Of a stretch of DNA of 21,811 nucleotides, positions 13,018 through 20,233 are shown in pieces (the stretch's first letter is position 1; each line of letters opens with the position of its first letter). The notes beneath the pieces were generated by a model. That model was not told the DNA's origin. It was given only the letters and a program-made list of their open reading frames with translations, and made no database searches. Origin of the DNA: a virus; the IMG/VR virus record IMGVR_UViG_3300047554_000102, positions 1-21,811 of that record; one strand, given 5' to 3'. Both the position numbers and the translations under genes were made by a program.

Positions 13018-15090
13018 TTACTGGGTGATGACCAACTTTTCAGCGGCATCTACATAATAATTATACTCTACATCACGGCGGGTGAAGTCAGCAATGTTGT
13101 TGCAAACCCACACTCCCCAACCAGATGCCACAGATATTCTGCGCTCTTGTTCTTCACCGTCTATAGGTGGCATGATTTTGACAAGCTCACCACCAGCATT
13201 ACAAGCATAGAAGCGACAGATGTTTTGCTGCTGCAACTCAGTGCCATCTTCCATCACCATCACCAGCCGACTACTACGTGGTACTTTAGTACGCATCAGA
13301 AAGTCGTAGTCGTTGTCATGGCTGCGAATGAACTTGGCAATGTCCACACCGTGAAGCATGTGTGCCTCAGCAGCTTTGGGTATCACCAACCCACCTTGGT
13401 CTTGATGCCAGCCTAGTCCTTCGTACTGATACACACCCTTGCGTTTGATCTTGCCGTCTGTGTACAGGGCGATGTAGTTGTTGACATCACGAATAATCAT
13501 CTTGCTGTAGTGGGCAAACTCAAGCTCTAGACCAACCTGTTTTTGCCATGCTGCACAGATACTTTCATATTCTGTAACCTTGTGGTGAGGCAGCTTCACT
13601 GTGATGCCGTCTGTATTCACCTGAACAATTGACAATCCTTCGATGTTCAGCAGCTTCTCAGCCAACAACAAGATGGACAGTTGCCCATTGATGGTGATGG
13701 ACATGGTGTATTGCGGGTCATAGAAGGGGCTAAACTTGTTGTTGCTATCCCCATACACACCGTTCAACGCAAGCTTCAGCATGGCGTTTTCTGCTGTGTT
13801 CTTGGCGTAGCTTTTACGCTGGTTGTAAACATCTTGGTAGATGTCACAGAACTTGTCAGACAAATGCTCAGGGTAGACACGGTTGGCAATGGCAATGTTG
13901 GGATACATCGAAGACACATCAGCATCAATGATGCAATGGGTTTCATCTGCTGTCACAATCTGTGATTCGACAGAGCCGTGAATACCACCAGTGCCAAAGT
14001 CAAAGCGGAAGTCACCAGCTTTCACATTCAATGTGGCAGCAATGTTCCAGCATCCCCAATAGGAATACTGCGTAACACCTTTCTTCTTTGCCTTCAGCTC
14101 AGTCTTCTCAATCCAACCAAGCGGATGTTCTTCTTTGAACTTTGCAATCTCTTCTTCTGTTGGCTCAGCTTTGAACTTCTTATTCTTCTCAAGCAATTCA
14201 GCGTAGGCTGCTAAGTCACCAAGCTCGTGCTCTTCAATTTCAGAGAACACACCTTTGGTTTCTGTGATGGTTTGTTTCTTGAACCACTCAAGCACCAGCT
14301 GAAAGTCTTGTCGTTGGAAGTCGTAGTAGTTGAACAGACAATCTTTGATGTGAATAACATCACGCTTTGTCTGATTGATCTTGCGCTCACCACGCTTGCC
14401 AACAATGTAACAACTCTCAGGCATGCTCTCTTCAAGCTGCATGATGAAGTAGTCTTTACCAATCTTGGTGTCGTTGTGGTTGAGGAAGTTACGTTTGTAC
14501 TTCACCGTCAACTCTTTGCGGAAGTTGATGAGGTTTAACGACTTGTTGTAGAACGCCAATGTCATACGAGCATCGTGCATGTTGTAGCTGATCAGCGTAT
14601 CCATCTCATCATCAGACAGCATGTGACCAACAGGGAATGGTAGGTCTTCAATGTTGTCAGCCTTCATGTTGAATTCCAACATCTTCAATGATGTGGCTCT
14701 GGCTTTGTTGTCGAAGTGGTGTATCTTGTACAGATCAATTTGCTTGACATATTGCTGGCGATCTGGCACGAGGTTGCCAAACTTGTCTTGGCTTTCAATC
14801 AGAGCCTGTGCTTTCTTGTAAGCACGAACAGCAACAGCCTTGCCAGATACTGTCAAAGCTTTCTCACGCACCGACAATAAGTCGTGCAACACAGGGTAGT
14901 CAAATCCCAAATTGTTGAAGCCGATCAAGTAGCTCTTCTTCTTGTGACATGCGTCAAGGAAGTTGAACAGTTGTTCGGCTTCGTTCTTACGGGTTGAGCA
15001 TTCAAAGACTTGTTCGTTCTCGCCGTTGATGTCAACAATGCTGCAAGTAAAACAATTAGGATATGTCTCCAGATCGTATATCCAATCCAT
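13018..15090 (-). CDS. Family B DNA polymerase with 3'-5' exonuclease
   Basis: 690 residues from ATG at 15090, where family sequence begins (MDWIYDLETYPN). The 24-residue in-frame extension to 15162 is low-complexity and basic and is rejected. Proofreading domain: Exo I YDLE (Asp6, Glu8), Exo II GFNNLGFDYP, Exo III YNMHDARMT. Polymerase domain: motif A DADVSSMYPN (Asp389, Asp391), motif B KLALNGVYG (Lys439), motif C VNTDGI at 492-495, with Asn in place of the first Asp of the usual DTDS. Copies the phage genome, presumably with the nearby primase-helicase, SSB and exonuclease. No terminal-protein gene is visible. It overlaps the upstream small gene by 35 bases; the SD is weak (AGAAGA). Confidence 0.93.
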   Translation of the reverse strand: MDWIYDLETYPNCFTCSIVDINGENEQVFECSTRKNEAEQLFNFLDACHKKKSYLIGFNNLGFDYPVLHDLLSVREKALTVSGKAVAVRAYKKAQALIESQDKFGNLVPDRQQYVKQIDLYKIHHFDNKARATSLKMLEFNMKADNIEDLPFPVGHMLSDDEMDTLISYNMHDARMTLAFYNKSLNLINFRKELTVKYKRNFLNHNDTKIGKDYFIMQLEESMPESCYIVGKRGERKINQTKRDVIHIKDCLFNYYDFQRQDFQLVLEWFKKQTITETKGVFSEIEEHELGDLAAYAELLEKNKKFKAEPTEEEIAKFKEEHPLGWIEKTELKAKKKGVTQYSYWGCWNIAATLNVKAGDFRFDFGTGGIHGSVESQIVTADETHCIIDADVSSMYPNIAIANRVYPEHLSDKFCDIYQDVYNQRKSYAKNTAENAMLKLALNGVYGDSNNKFSPFYDPQYTMSITINGQLSILLLAEKLLNIEGLSIVQVNTDGITVKLPHHKVTEYESICAAWQKQVGLELEFAHYSKMIIRDVNNYIALYTDGKIKRKGVYQYEGLGWHQDQGGLVIPKAAEAHMLHGVDIAKFIRSHDNDYDFLMRTKVPRSSRLVMVMEDGTELQQQNICRFYACNAGGELVKIMPPIDGEEQERRISVASGWGVWVCNNIADFTRRDVEYNYYVDAAEKLVITQ

Positions 15091-15238
15091 CGTCTTCTTT
15101 CTTTTCGTTGGGTTGTTGTTCTTTCTTGAAAGTGTCAATGCTATCTCTTCCGAATATAGCATTCCACCTATTAGCCCACTCTTCGTCAGCTATGGAACGA
15201 GGACGCTGTACAGATCCTTTACCGCCATCACTTGTCAT
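15056..15238 (-). CDS. Small conserved phage protein (60 aa)
   Basis: Starts MTSDGGKGSVQRPRSIADEE, then WANRWNAIFGRD. The N-terminal GGKGS..RP signature followed by EExxxRWxxIFG is a family seen again and again upstream of phage replication genes; its role is unknown. GGAG lies nine bases before the ATG inside the upstream gene, with ATGA overlap. The Lys/Asp-rich C-terminal tail overlaps the polymerase start by 35 bases. Confidence 0.82.
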   Translation of the reverse strand: MTSDGGKGSVQRPRSIADEEWANRWNAIFGRDSIDTFKKEQQPNEKKEDDGLDIRSGDIS

Positions 15239-15423
15239 TGTTCTTTCTCCATAGGTACATCACGCCATTCACCTTTCTCGGTAGGGTAGTCAATGTCGTA
15301 AGCATACCATTGTTGAAGGACTGTGTAAGTTGGTGTTTCTGGTTTGCCTGTAATAGCGTTTATAAAAAACGGATGCGGCTTTCCTTGTCTCTCAACAAAG
15401 CGCAGCTTGGGTGTTGGTGTCAT
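15235..15423 (-). CDS. Small hypothetical protein (62 aa)
   Basis: Starts MTPTPKLRFVERQGKP, then LQQWYAYDIDYPTEKGEWRDV. KLRFVER at the start and LQQWW/Y at mid-length are a recurring pair in small phage proteins from replication regions. Probably a compact beta-rich protein. ATGA overlaps at both ends. Function unknown. Confidence 0.78.
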   Translation of the reverse strand: MTPTPKLRFVERQGKPHPFFINAITGKPETPTYTVLQQWYAYDIDYPTEKGEWRDVPMEKEQ

Positions 15424-15701
15424 TTGATTACCTCTGCTGATTTGAGTTCGCCTGTCTCCCCATCGAATGTGAGCTTCAGGTTGTTGTCCAAAGGCCTCTT
15501 CAAAGGCTCACAACTGGCGCACCAAAATTGAACAACATCAGGTTTTGGTTCTGGCTTGATCCGATAGCTTTCGGAAGTCCATGCCGGATTGCCAATAATA
15601 TCTACCCAAACATTCCTGAGTCCGTCACGTGCTTGAATCTCAGCGCCATCAGCCCAAGCTTTGATGATCTCTGCGTGTTTGTGTGGTTTTCTTGTAGTCA
15701 T
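15420..15701 (-). CDS. Small conserved phage protein (93 aa)
   Basis: Starts MTTRKPHKHAEIIKAWADG, then AEIQARDGLRNVWVDIIGNP and YRIKPEPKPD. The KPHKHAexIKAWADGaeIQ...W.D...P.W...YRIKP framework is widespread among phages and prophages without known function. The second half has Cys61 and Cys64-like spacing (WCASCEPL). ATGA overlaps at both ends show coupled translation. Confidence 0.85.
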   Translation of the reverse strand: MTTRKPHKHAEIIKAWADGAEIQARDGLRNVWVDIIGNPAWTSESYRIKPEPKPDVVQFWCASCEPLKRPLDNNLKLTFDGETGELKSAEVIK

Positions 15702-15928
15702 TTCTCCCTCGCTTTCAACATGGCGTCTGCTACCGCATAGGCAACTTCAGCAAGTGTGTTGACACCACCTTCGTGTGACAGTTGGGCATTCTTACCGTTC
15801 AGCACAGCGTCCCATATTTGAGCGCCCGTCATTGCTTGAGCAGCAAAGTAGTCACGCAATGTCATGCCTCTATGCGGGTCAAACTCGTGGTATGTGGGAA
15901 ACGCCTGCCCACCTGTTTTATCCACCAT
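15698..15928 (-). CDS. Small conserved phage protein (76 aa)
   Basis: Starts MVDKTGGQAFPTYHEFDP, then GMTLRDYFAAQAMTGAQIW and VAYAVADAMLKAREK. The GGxAFP...GMTLRDYFAAxAM signature is a frequent small phage family of unknown role. GGAG lies about nine bases before this ATG. An in-frame extension upstream (to 16006) only covers the neighbouring small gene in another frame and is rejected. Overlaps that neighbour by 11 bases and the next gene by ATGA. Confidence 0.85.
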   Translation of the reverse strand: MVDKTGGQAFPTYHEFDPHRGMTLRDYFAAQAMTGAQIWDAVLNGKNAQLSHEGGVNTLAEVAYAVADAMLKAREK

Positions 15929-16031
15929 ACCATTTCTCCATGTCATAAAGCTTTGCATAAAGCTTAGCCAACGCCACATCACCACGCATATACGCAGCCA
16001 CCTCAAGCTCTTTCAGCAATTGTCTACTCAT
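15918..16031 (-). CDS. Microprotein (37 aa)
   Basis: Starts MSRQLLKELEVAAYMRGDVA and ends YDMEKWYGG. One amphipathic helix. GGAGG lies six bases before the ATG, inside the upstream gene, whose stop is overlapped by 8 bases; its own stop overlaps the next start by 11. This good SD and the tight packing argue that it is translated. No function known. Confidence 0.65.
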   Translation of the reverse strand: MSRQLLKELEVAAYMRGDVALAKLYAKLYDMEKWYGG

Positions 16032-16269
16032 AATTAGCCTCCAATATAAACAAGGGTACACGATTTCCTAAGATGAACGCAAGCTCTTCATCATCGAAGG
16101 TTTCAAAAATCTCTTGGGCTTCACACGCATGTTCAGCATATCCGAACAATGCTTCCCACATACTTTGCTCTTCACCATGTCGTTCCCAAAACATGGCAGA
16201 AGAAAGGTATATAAATTGTGACGCTCGTTGGTTGTAATACTCAATGATTCTGTGCACTAGCATGCTCAT
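16024..16269 (-). CDS. Small hypothetical protein (81 aa)
   Basis: Starts MSMLVHRIIEYYNQRASQF, then FWERHGEEQSMWEALFGYAE and a final strand VPLFILEANYE. Mostly helical and acidic. GAAGGAGA precedes ATG by about six bases, in the tail of the primase-helicase gene, with a 4-base ATGA overlap. A second ATG two codons in is possible. No family assigned. Confidence 0.7.
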   Translation of the reverse strand: MSMLVHRIIEYYNQRASQFIYLSSAMFWERHGEEQSMWEALFGYAEHACEAQEIFETFDDEELAFILGNRVPLFILEANYE

Positions 16270-17870
16270 AACATTTCTCCTTCAGGTTCGTCCTCAATTT
16301 CAAACATGCGCCCTGTGTCTTTGTTGTACAGTAGATTACAGGCTGGTCCTGTTTGTCCACTGTGTCGTGACTTGAGCACCCTTACCTTAGTGGTGTTGCG
16401 CACTCTGATGTCCTCTGCTTGACCATTACGCTCAAGACCAATAACCATGTCACTGAGCTGCGCAATTGAACCAGAGCCACGAAGCTGGGCTAACGAGGTG
16501 ACAGCGCCCTCCTCATGTCCTTTGTCAGATGGTCGTTTCAAGTGGCTGACAATGATCAACGCAATGTTTGTTTCTTGTACAAGCATGCGAAGCTTTGTCA
16601 TGATTTCATCAATGGCTTTGCGTTCATCTCCGCTTTCTTGTGCAGACACAATAATCGAGACATGGTCTAACATGATGTATCTACATTCCATACCTTTTGC
16701 CATGTATCTTACACGATTTACAATGTTGTCTACCGATGTTGATCCGAAGTGATCAAACAAATATAGGCGACCAGTGCCAAGTGTTTCATCGAAGCAACGC
16801 TTTCGTTCTTCATCGCTAACGTTAGCGTCAGGTAAATGTAACGGGACATTCGCAGCAAGGCTCATCAAAGACAATGCTGTTTTACGAACACTCTCTTCTA
16901 AGAACATAAGCCCAATGTTGTCTTTAGTTTTTTGGATCAAGTGCCACACAATTTCACGCAAGACTTGGCTCTTACCTAAACCGCTACCTGCCGTAACAGT
17001 GACAAGTTCACCAAATCTAATGCCATAGGTTATGTCGTTAAGACCACGCCACGGATAGTCACAATCAGCAGGAGCCATTGGTGTTGACACCTCATCCCAC
17101 AATGTAGATCCACTGACAATCCCATCGGGTACAAAAGGTGTAGAACGCCACCAACGATCAACGAAGGCAGCTTCTTTACTTTCACTCAACCAATCACAAG
17201 CGTCTTTATATTCAGGCACAGGCTTGAATATCTTGCACTTGCTGCCAAACAATTCAGCAACTTCTTTTGCTGCCTTGATACCGGGTTCATCACCATCAAA
17301 GCACAGCACAATGTTTTCAAAGCTGTTGATGTATTCGTAGTTGGCTTTGCAATCTTTCAAAGCAGAGCCAGCACCAGTGCGAATAGACACCACAGGATAT
17401 TTACTACCCATCATTTGGTATGCAGCCAGTGCATCAAACTCACCTTCGGTGATGGTGAGGTAGCGACCATGTGCGGGGAATAGGTTCTGCCCAAACAGTG
17501 TACCCTTGCCCCATGCGCCAGCGGTTGAGAAATCTTTTGTCTTCACTGCCCTAACCTTGGCGGCTATAAGCTGTGAGTCTTTGTCGTGATAGGGAAAGTA
17601 GTAGTTGTCAGCTTCACGCACGACACCGAACTTCTCCATTGTTGTTTTGGTGATGCGTCTTTCAGACACCGACACCGCCACACCGTTGTTGTATTGTTTC
17701 AAGAATGAAACTTCTTTGACTTCGCTCACTGGTCTGTCCTCTGGTTTTGTTTCTGTTGCTGGTCTAAACTCACCGCAGACAAAGCACTTGGTGCTACCGT
17801 CTTCGTTCTCAGCTAGACCATCGGAGCTGCCACAATCTGGGCAGGGTTTATGTGTACGAACAAACGGCAT
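16266..17870 (-). CDS. Bifunctional primase-helicase (T7 gp4-like)
   Basis: 534 residues. Unwinds duplex DNA ahead of the polymerase and makes RNA primers. Zinc-binding domain Cys10-x2-Cys13 ... Cys29-x2-Cys32. TOPRIM primase core: ITEGEFDAL (Glu142) and CFDGDEPG (Asp191, Asp193). RecA-type DnaB/gp4 helicase domain: Walker A TAGSGLGKSQ (Lys299), GLMFLEES, Walker B YIMLDHVSII, then IIVSHLKRP and the GSGSIAQLSDMVIGLERN region near the C-terminus. The full set of catalytic residues is present. Start overlaps the upstream stop as TGATG. Order in operon: primase-helicase, small genes, polymerase, SSB, exonuclease. Confidence 0.96.
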   Translation of the reverse strand: MPFVRTHKPCPDCGSSDGLAENEDGSTKCFVCGEFRPATETKPEDRPVSEVKEVSFLKQYNNGVAVSVSERRITKTTMEKFGVVREADNYYFPYHDKDSQLIAAKVRAVKTKDFSTAGAWGKGTLFGQNLFPAHGRYLTITEGEFDALAAYQMMGSKYPVVSIRTGAGSALKDCKANYEYINSFENIVLCFDGDEPGIKAAKEVAELFGSKCKIFKPVPEYKDACDWLSESKEAAFVDRWWRSTPFVPDGIVSGSTLWDEVSTPMAPADCDYPWRGLNDITYGIRFGELVTVTAGSGLGKSQVLREIVWHLIQKTKDNIGLMFLEESVRKTALSLMSLAANVPLHLPDANVSDEERKRCFDETLGTGRLYLFDHFGSTSVDNIVNRVRYMAKGMECRYIMLDHVSIIVSAQESGDERKAIDEIMTKLRMLVQETNIALIIVSHLKRPSDKGHEEGAVTSLAQLRGSGSIAQLSDMVIGLERNGQAEDIRVRNTTKVRVLKSRHSGQTGPACNLLYNKDTGRMFEIEDEPEGEML

Positions 17871-18091
17871 CAGCTTGTTATCTTTCCTAGTGAAACTAGT
17901 TCTTCAAATGTGTTCCACAGTTTGTTCATACGAGCATCGTGAATTGTCTTGATGCCAATCAGCATGTTGGCAATTTCATCTTCTGTCATTTCATCTGGGC
18001 TGTCCATCAGCTTCCAGAGAAACAGATCTAAGTCTTCGCTTGTTATCCAAGCTTGCATAATGTGTTGTTCTAAATCAAAGCGATCAATCAT
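17870..18091 (-). CDS. Small acidic hypothetical protein (73 aa)
   Basis: Starts MIDRFDLEQHIMQAWITSED, then LFLWKLMDSPDEMTEDEIAN and LIGIKTIHDARMNKLWNTF. All-helical, with a pattern (E-x-x-I-M-x-x-W near the start, D-E-x-x-N in the middle, H-x-x-R-x-x-x-L-W-x-x-F at the end) common in small proteins beside phage replication genes. GGAGG lies seven bases before the ATG; it shares ATGA upstream and TGATG downstream with the primase-helicase. Confidence 0.8.
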   Translation of the reverse strand: MIDRFDLEQHIMQAWITSEDLDLFLWKLMDSPDEMTEDEIANMLIGIKTIHDARMNKLWNTFEELVSLGKITS

Positions 18092-18234
18092 TTCAAAGCC
18101 TCCAAATAAAGTCCAATGTTACCAATGGCATAACCAATGAAGGCTATGCCAAGCCCTGTGTTTCCCTTCCACAACAGATCAATAGCCACTGTTGCGTACA
18201 TCACACCCACAATTGCAATGAGGTTCGCACTCAT
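18088..18234 (-). CDS. Small membrane protein (48 aa)
   Basis: Starts MSANLIAIVGVMYATVAIDL, then LGIAFIGYAIGNIGLYL. Two predicted membrane helices with a short Lys/Asn/Gly loop between them. This short two-helix pattern ending GNIGLYL is recurrent in phages; no role is established. The ATG at 18234 follows the upstream stop by one base. The longer in-frame extension to 18372 crosses the neighbouring gene and is rejected. A holin-like role is possible but unsupported. Confidence 0.72.
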   Translation of the reverse strand: MSANLIAIVGVMYATVAIDLLWKGNTGLGIAFIGYAIGNIGLYLEALK

Positions 18235-18235
18235 T

Positions 18236-18391
18236 TTACATTGCCTCAAATTGTTTGCGCACCAACAGCAATGCATCGAGCAACACTTGATCACGATTGT
18301 CTTCATCGACATTGCGTTCCCAGTTGATGAGGAAGTCAAGCTCTTCGCAGACAATGCGCTCAACTTGATCACGGTTTAATAGCAGTTCCAT
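18236..18391 (-). CDS. Small acidic hypothetical protein (51 aa)
   Basis: Starts MELLLNRDQVERIVCEELDF, then LINWERNVDEDNRDQVLLDA. All-helical; the pattern of charged residues suggests a helical hairpin. A strong AAGGAG Shine-Dalgarno lies six bases before the ATG, formed partly by the upstream stop codon. It is packed between the HslV-like gene (10-base gap) and the membrane protein gene (1-base gap). No function known. Confidence 0.72.
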   Translation of the reverse strand: MELLLNRDQVERIVCEELDFLINWERNVDEDNRDQVLLDALLLVRKQFEAM

Positions 18392-18401
18392 TTGTTACTC
18401 C

Positions 18402-18848
18402 TTACAAGGTCAAAGATGTTACACCACAACCACAGCTAATACAATATTTAGAAGCAATCTTAACTGCTTCAGTTGCTGTAGCACCCATAGCCAGAGCACC
18501 AACAGCATAGTCTCGACCACTGCCGAACACATACCATCCGTCTTTCTTCACCGACTCGGTGTAGTCCATTGGGTATGCGCTGCGTTCATACTTCAGCACT
18601 CGTTTGTCAGGTGTAATAACTAAGAATGCCACCCAGTTCTGATCTGTCTTTTGAAAAGCTGGAAGTATTCTAGCGTCTGCACCATCTTCAAACCAAGTGA
18701 ACAAGTCTTGTGCGTAGTCCCAATCACCTGCGACAGCGCAGAGATGTCCCCTTAACTTGCGTATCTTGGTGACAGTTCTACGCATGTCGCTTTGTGTAGC
18801 TTGCTTATCTGCTGCTAACACACTACCGTCCCATACTACGACAGTCAT
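18402..18848 (-). CDS. HslV-like (proteasome beta family) Ntn-hydrolase
   Basis: 148 residues. After Met removal Thr becomes residue 1 (MTVVVWDG), the N-terminal nucleophile of the T1 family. ADKQAT (Asp13) and TKIRKL (Lys27) line up with HslV Asp17 and Lys33. CAVAGDWDYAQDLFTWFE and GSGRDYAVGALAMGATA match the HslV beta-strand and helix regions, and the order of blocks is the same. Shorter than bacterial HslV (~175). No HslU/ClpX-type ATPase is nearby. The active-site set suggests real proteolytic activity, perhaps using a host unfoldase, or altering host or phage protein turnover. Its start overlaps the tiny membrane gene by ATGA. Confidence 0.88.
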   Translation of the reverse strand: MTVVVWDGSVLAADKQATQSDMRRTVTKIRKLRGHLCAVAGDWDYAQDLFTWFEDGADARILPAFQKTDQNWVAFLVITPDKRVLKYERSAYPMDYTESVKKDGWYVFGSGRDYAVGALAMGATATEAVKIASKYCISCGCGVTSLTL

Positions 18849-18946
18849 TTTTTGCTTTCCATTTTAAACAGCACAATGAACACAAGGGCTGTGATGATGA
18901 TAGCACCAACCGCCAACAGCATCAAAGTTAATATGCTTTCAATCAT
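18845..18946 (-). CDS. Single-helix membrane microprotein (33 aa)
   Basis: Starts MIESILTLMLLAVGAII and ends KMESKK. One membrane helix covering most of the protein, then a short positive tail. Preceded by CAGGAGAACACATGA, so the SD and ATGA overlap come from the upstream gene; its stop overlaps the HslV-like start by ATGA. The stereotyped junction on both sides supports translation. Function unknown; a small holin- or anchor-type role cannot be excluded. Confidence 0.65.
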   Translation of the reverse strand: MIESILTLMLLAVGAIIITALVFIVLFKMESKK

Positions 18947-19059
18947 GTGTTCTCCTGATCAAGTTCAATCATTAGCTTTACAAAAATCAAAGCACCCACA
19001 AATCCGCAAATGATTCCCAAAAAGAAACAAAGCATTGCAATGTCTTGCATGTGTGTCAT
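18943..19059 (-). CDS. Single-helix membrane microprotein (38 aa)
   Basis: Starts MTHMQDIAMLCFFLGIICGF and ends LDQENT. One membrane helix of about 22 residues. The C-terminal ENT is produced by the repeated junction AGGAGAACACATGA. It follows the same AAGGAGAAGAACACATGA junction as the genes upstream. Function unknown. Confidence 0.65.
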   Translation of the reverse strand: MTHMQDIAMLCFFLGIICGFVGALIFVKLMIELDQENT

Positions 19060-19259
19060 GTGTTCTTCTCCTTAAGTTTGGCTTCTATGGCTTGTGTAAG
19101 TTCTACAAAAGAACCTATGCGACCAGACTGATAACCGCCTTTAAGATCACCAATCTCCTCATCCGTCAGCCCAACCCATTCACGCTTTGGTGGATGCAGC
19201 AATGGTTCGTTAGTAATGTGTTTGCGACCGTTAGCGTCAGTTACTATGCGAGTTGTCAT
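19056..19259 (-). CDS. Small phage protein, WVGLT module, paralogue 1 (67 aa)
   Basis: N-terminus MTTRIVTDANGRKHITNE is unique to this copy, then PPKREWVGLTDEEIGDL and the helix TQAIEAKLKEKNT. The REWVGLTDEEI...AIEAKLKEKN part is a widespread small phage motif and is shared with the two genes upstream. The last codons (K-E-K-N-T) double as the Shine-Dalgarno for the next gene. Function unknown. Confidence 0.8.
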   Translation of the reverse strand: MTTRIVTDANGRKHITNEPLLHPPKREWVGLTDEEIGDLKGGYQSGRIGSFVELTQAIEAKLKEKNT

Positions 19260-19489
19260 GCGTTCTTCTCCTTGAGTTTGGCTTCTGTAAACTTCATGGC
19301 GCTGTAAGTAGTGTTAGATGACAACAGAATTCCTGTTTCTTCCAGCTCGGTCAACCCTACCCACTCACGCTTTGATTGAGAAATCAGACATTGTTGATGT
19401 TGCCCAAGCCAGTTTGTAAGCTCACTTGTAAATGCGGTTGAAATGCTTGCGCCACACTTGCATGATGCTTGGGTTTTAGTCAGGCTCAT
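19256..19489 (-). CDS. Small phage protein, WVGLT module, paralogue 2 (77 aa)
   Basis: N-terminus MSLTKTQASCKCGASIST has a Cys-x-Cys pair, with a further Cys at 34. Then KREWVGLTELEETGI and FTEAKLKEKNA. Compared with paralogue 1 the module is shared from KREWVGLT to the end, but the N-terminal half is unrelated. Junctions at both ends are the ATGA type. Function unknown. Confidence 0.78.
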   Translation of the reverse strand: MSLTKTQASCKCGASISTAFTSELTNWLGQHQQCLISQSKREWVGLTELEETGILLSSNTTYSAMKFTEAKLKEKNA

Positions 19490-19695
19490 GTGTTCTTCTC
19501 CTTGAGAAGCAATTCAGTAGCGACCACAGCAGCGGCAATCTCGGACATTTCGCAAAGGCTGTTGATTTGATTTTGAGTCAGCCCAACCCACGGCTTCTTG
19601 TAGTCTTGAATGTCGTCATCGTCTTCTCTTTCTGCTTTCAGTCTGCGCTCGTATTCACCTGCTGATTTAGCATCCCACCTTGGTTTGATCGTCAT
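19486..19695 (-). CDS. Small phage protein, WVGLT module, paralogue 3 (69 aa)
   Basis: N-terminus MTIKPRWDAKSAGEYERR with an acidic run (EDDDD), then KKPWVGLTQNQINSLCEM and VVATELLLKEKNT. It is the most diverged of the three module copies (KPW instead of REW). ATGA overlaps on both sides. Function unknown. Confidence 0.78.
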   Translation of the reverse strand: MTIKPRWDAKSAGEYERRLKAEREDDDDIQDYKKPWVGLTQNQINSLCEMSEIAAAVVATELLLKEKNT

Positions 19696-20021
19696 GTGTT
19701 TTTCTCCTTGACTTTAATTGGAATTGCAACAGGTTGACCAAACGAAACAGTGCTTACATAAGCAACGATGCACCAATCACCAGCACGAAGTGAATCATCA
19801 AATTCACGCACAAGCTCAAGAGGATACTTTTTATTCCACTCTCTAGTTTGTGGTTCACTGTCTGCCCAACATTTAGAAACAATTAAACAGCTGCTTGCGG
19901 CATGACCAACCACATACGCTTGTGGATGAACATGACGAGGTTTATTAATTAGCTTCCAGTTTTTCTTTTTACACCACGCTTCGACAGCAGCAACCGCTTC
20001 TTTGTATAACTTTGTTGTCAT
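19692..20021 (-). CDS. Hypothetical phage protein (109 aa)
   Basis: Starts MTTKLYKEAVAAVEAWCKKK, then PQAYVVGHAASSCLIV, REWNKKYPLELVREFDDSL and a beta-rich WCIVAYVSTVSFGQPVAIPI, ending KVKEKNT. The upstream extension to 20048 is rejected because an AAGGAGG SD lies 6-7 bases before the ATG at 20021, in the array junction. An alpha/beta protein without an identifiable active site. Confidence 0.75.
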   Translation of the reverse strand: MTTKLYKEAVAAVEAWCKKKNWKLINKPRHVHPQAYVVGHAASSCLIVSKCWADSEPQTREWNKKYPLELVREFDDSLRAGDWCIVAYVSTVSFGQPVAIPIKVKEKNT

Positions 20022-20233
20022 GTGTTTTCCTCCTTCAGCTTTCGCCATTGTTCACGAGCGATGTATCCACACTTATCGCAAATACGAAACTGCACATAAG
20101 CATCGTCAGTGCTGTCATCATTCCACTTGCCCCACTTGTGCCAGCACTTGTCAGCTTTCTCAATGAAGTAGATGGTACAACCCATGACAATAAAGCCACC
20201 GATAGCACCAAAGAAATATAACAGGTCTGTCAT
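20018..20233 (-). CDS. Small membrane-anchored protein with zinc-ribbon-like motif (71 aa)
   Basis: Residues 4-24 are a hydrophobic membrane segment (MTDLLYFFGAIGGFIVMG...). Then KCWHKWGKW (Cys30, His32) and FRICDKCGY (Cys52, Cys55), spaced as a C-x-H...C-x2-C zinc site, and a KLKEENT tail. C-x-H-x-WGKW...QFRxCxxCG is a repeated small-phage-protein motif. ATGA overlaps with the integrase stop and with the next start. Role unknown; the cytoplasmic zinc ribbon could bind nucleic acid. Confidence 0.8.
   Translation of the reverse strand: MTDLLYFFGAIGGFIVMGCTIYFIEKADKCWHKWGKWNDDSTDDAYVQFRICDKCGYIAREQWRKLKEENT

Noticed and set aside
12972-13049. Longer SSB start within the polymerase gene
   Set aside because: It would cross the polymerase stop and the hairpin; a good Shine-Dalgarno precedes the ATG at 12971.
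15091-15162. Longer DNA polymerase start at 15162
   Set aside because: The added 24 residues are low-complexity and basic; family B exonuclease sequence begins right at the ATG at 15090.
18235-18372. Extended N-terminus (94 aa) for the small membrane protein ending at 18088
   Set aside because: The extension is Cys/Ser-rich and lies antisense in frame to the small gene at 18236-18391, which has a strong Shine-Dalgarno and its own stop.
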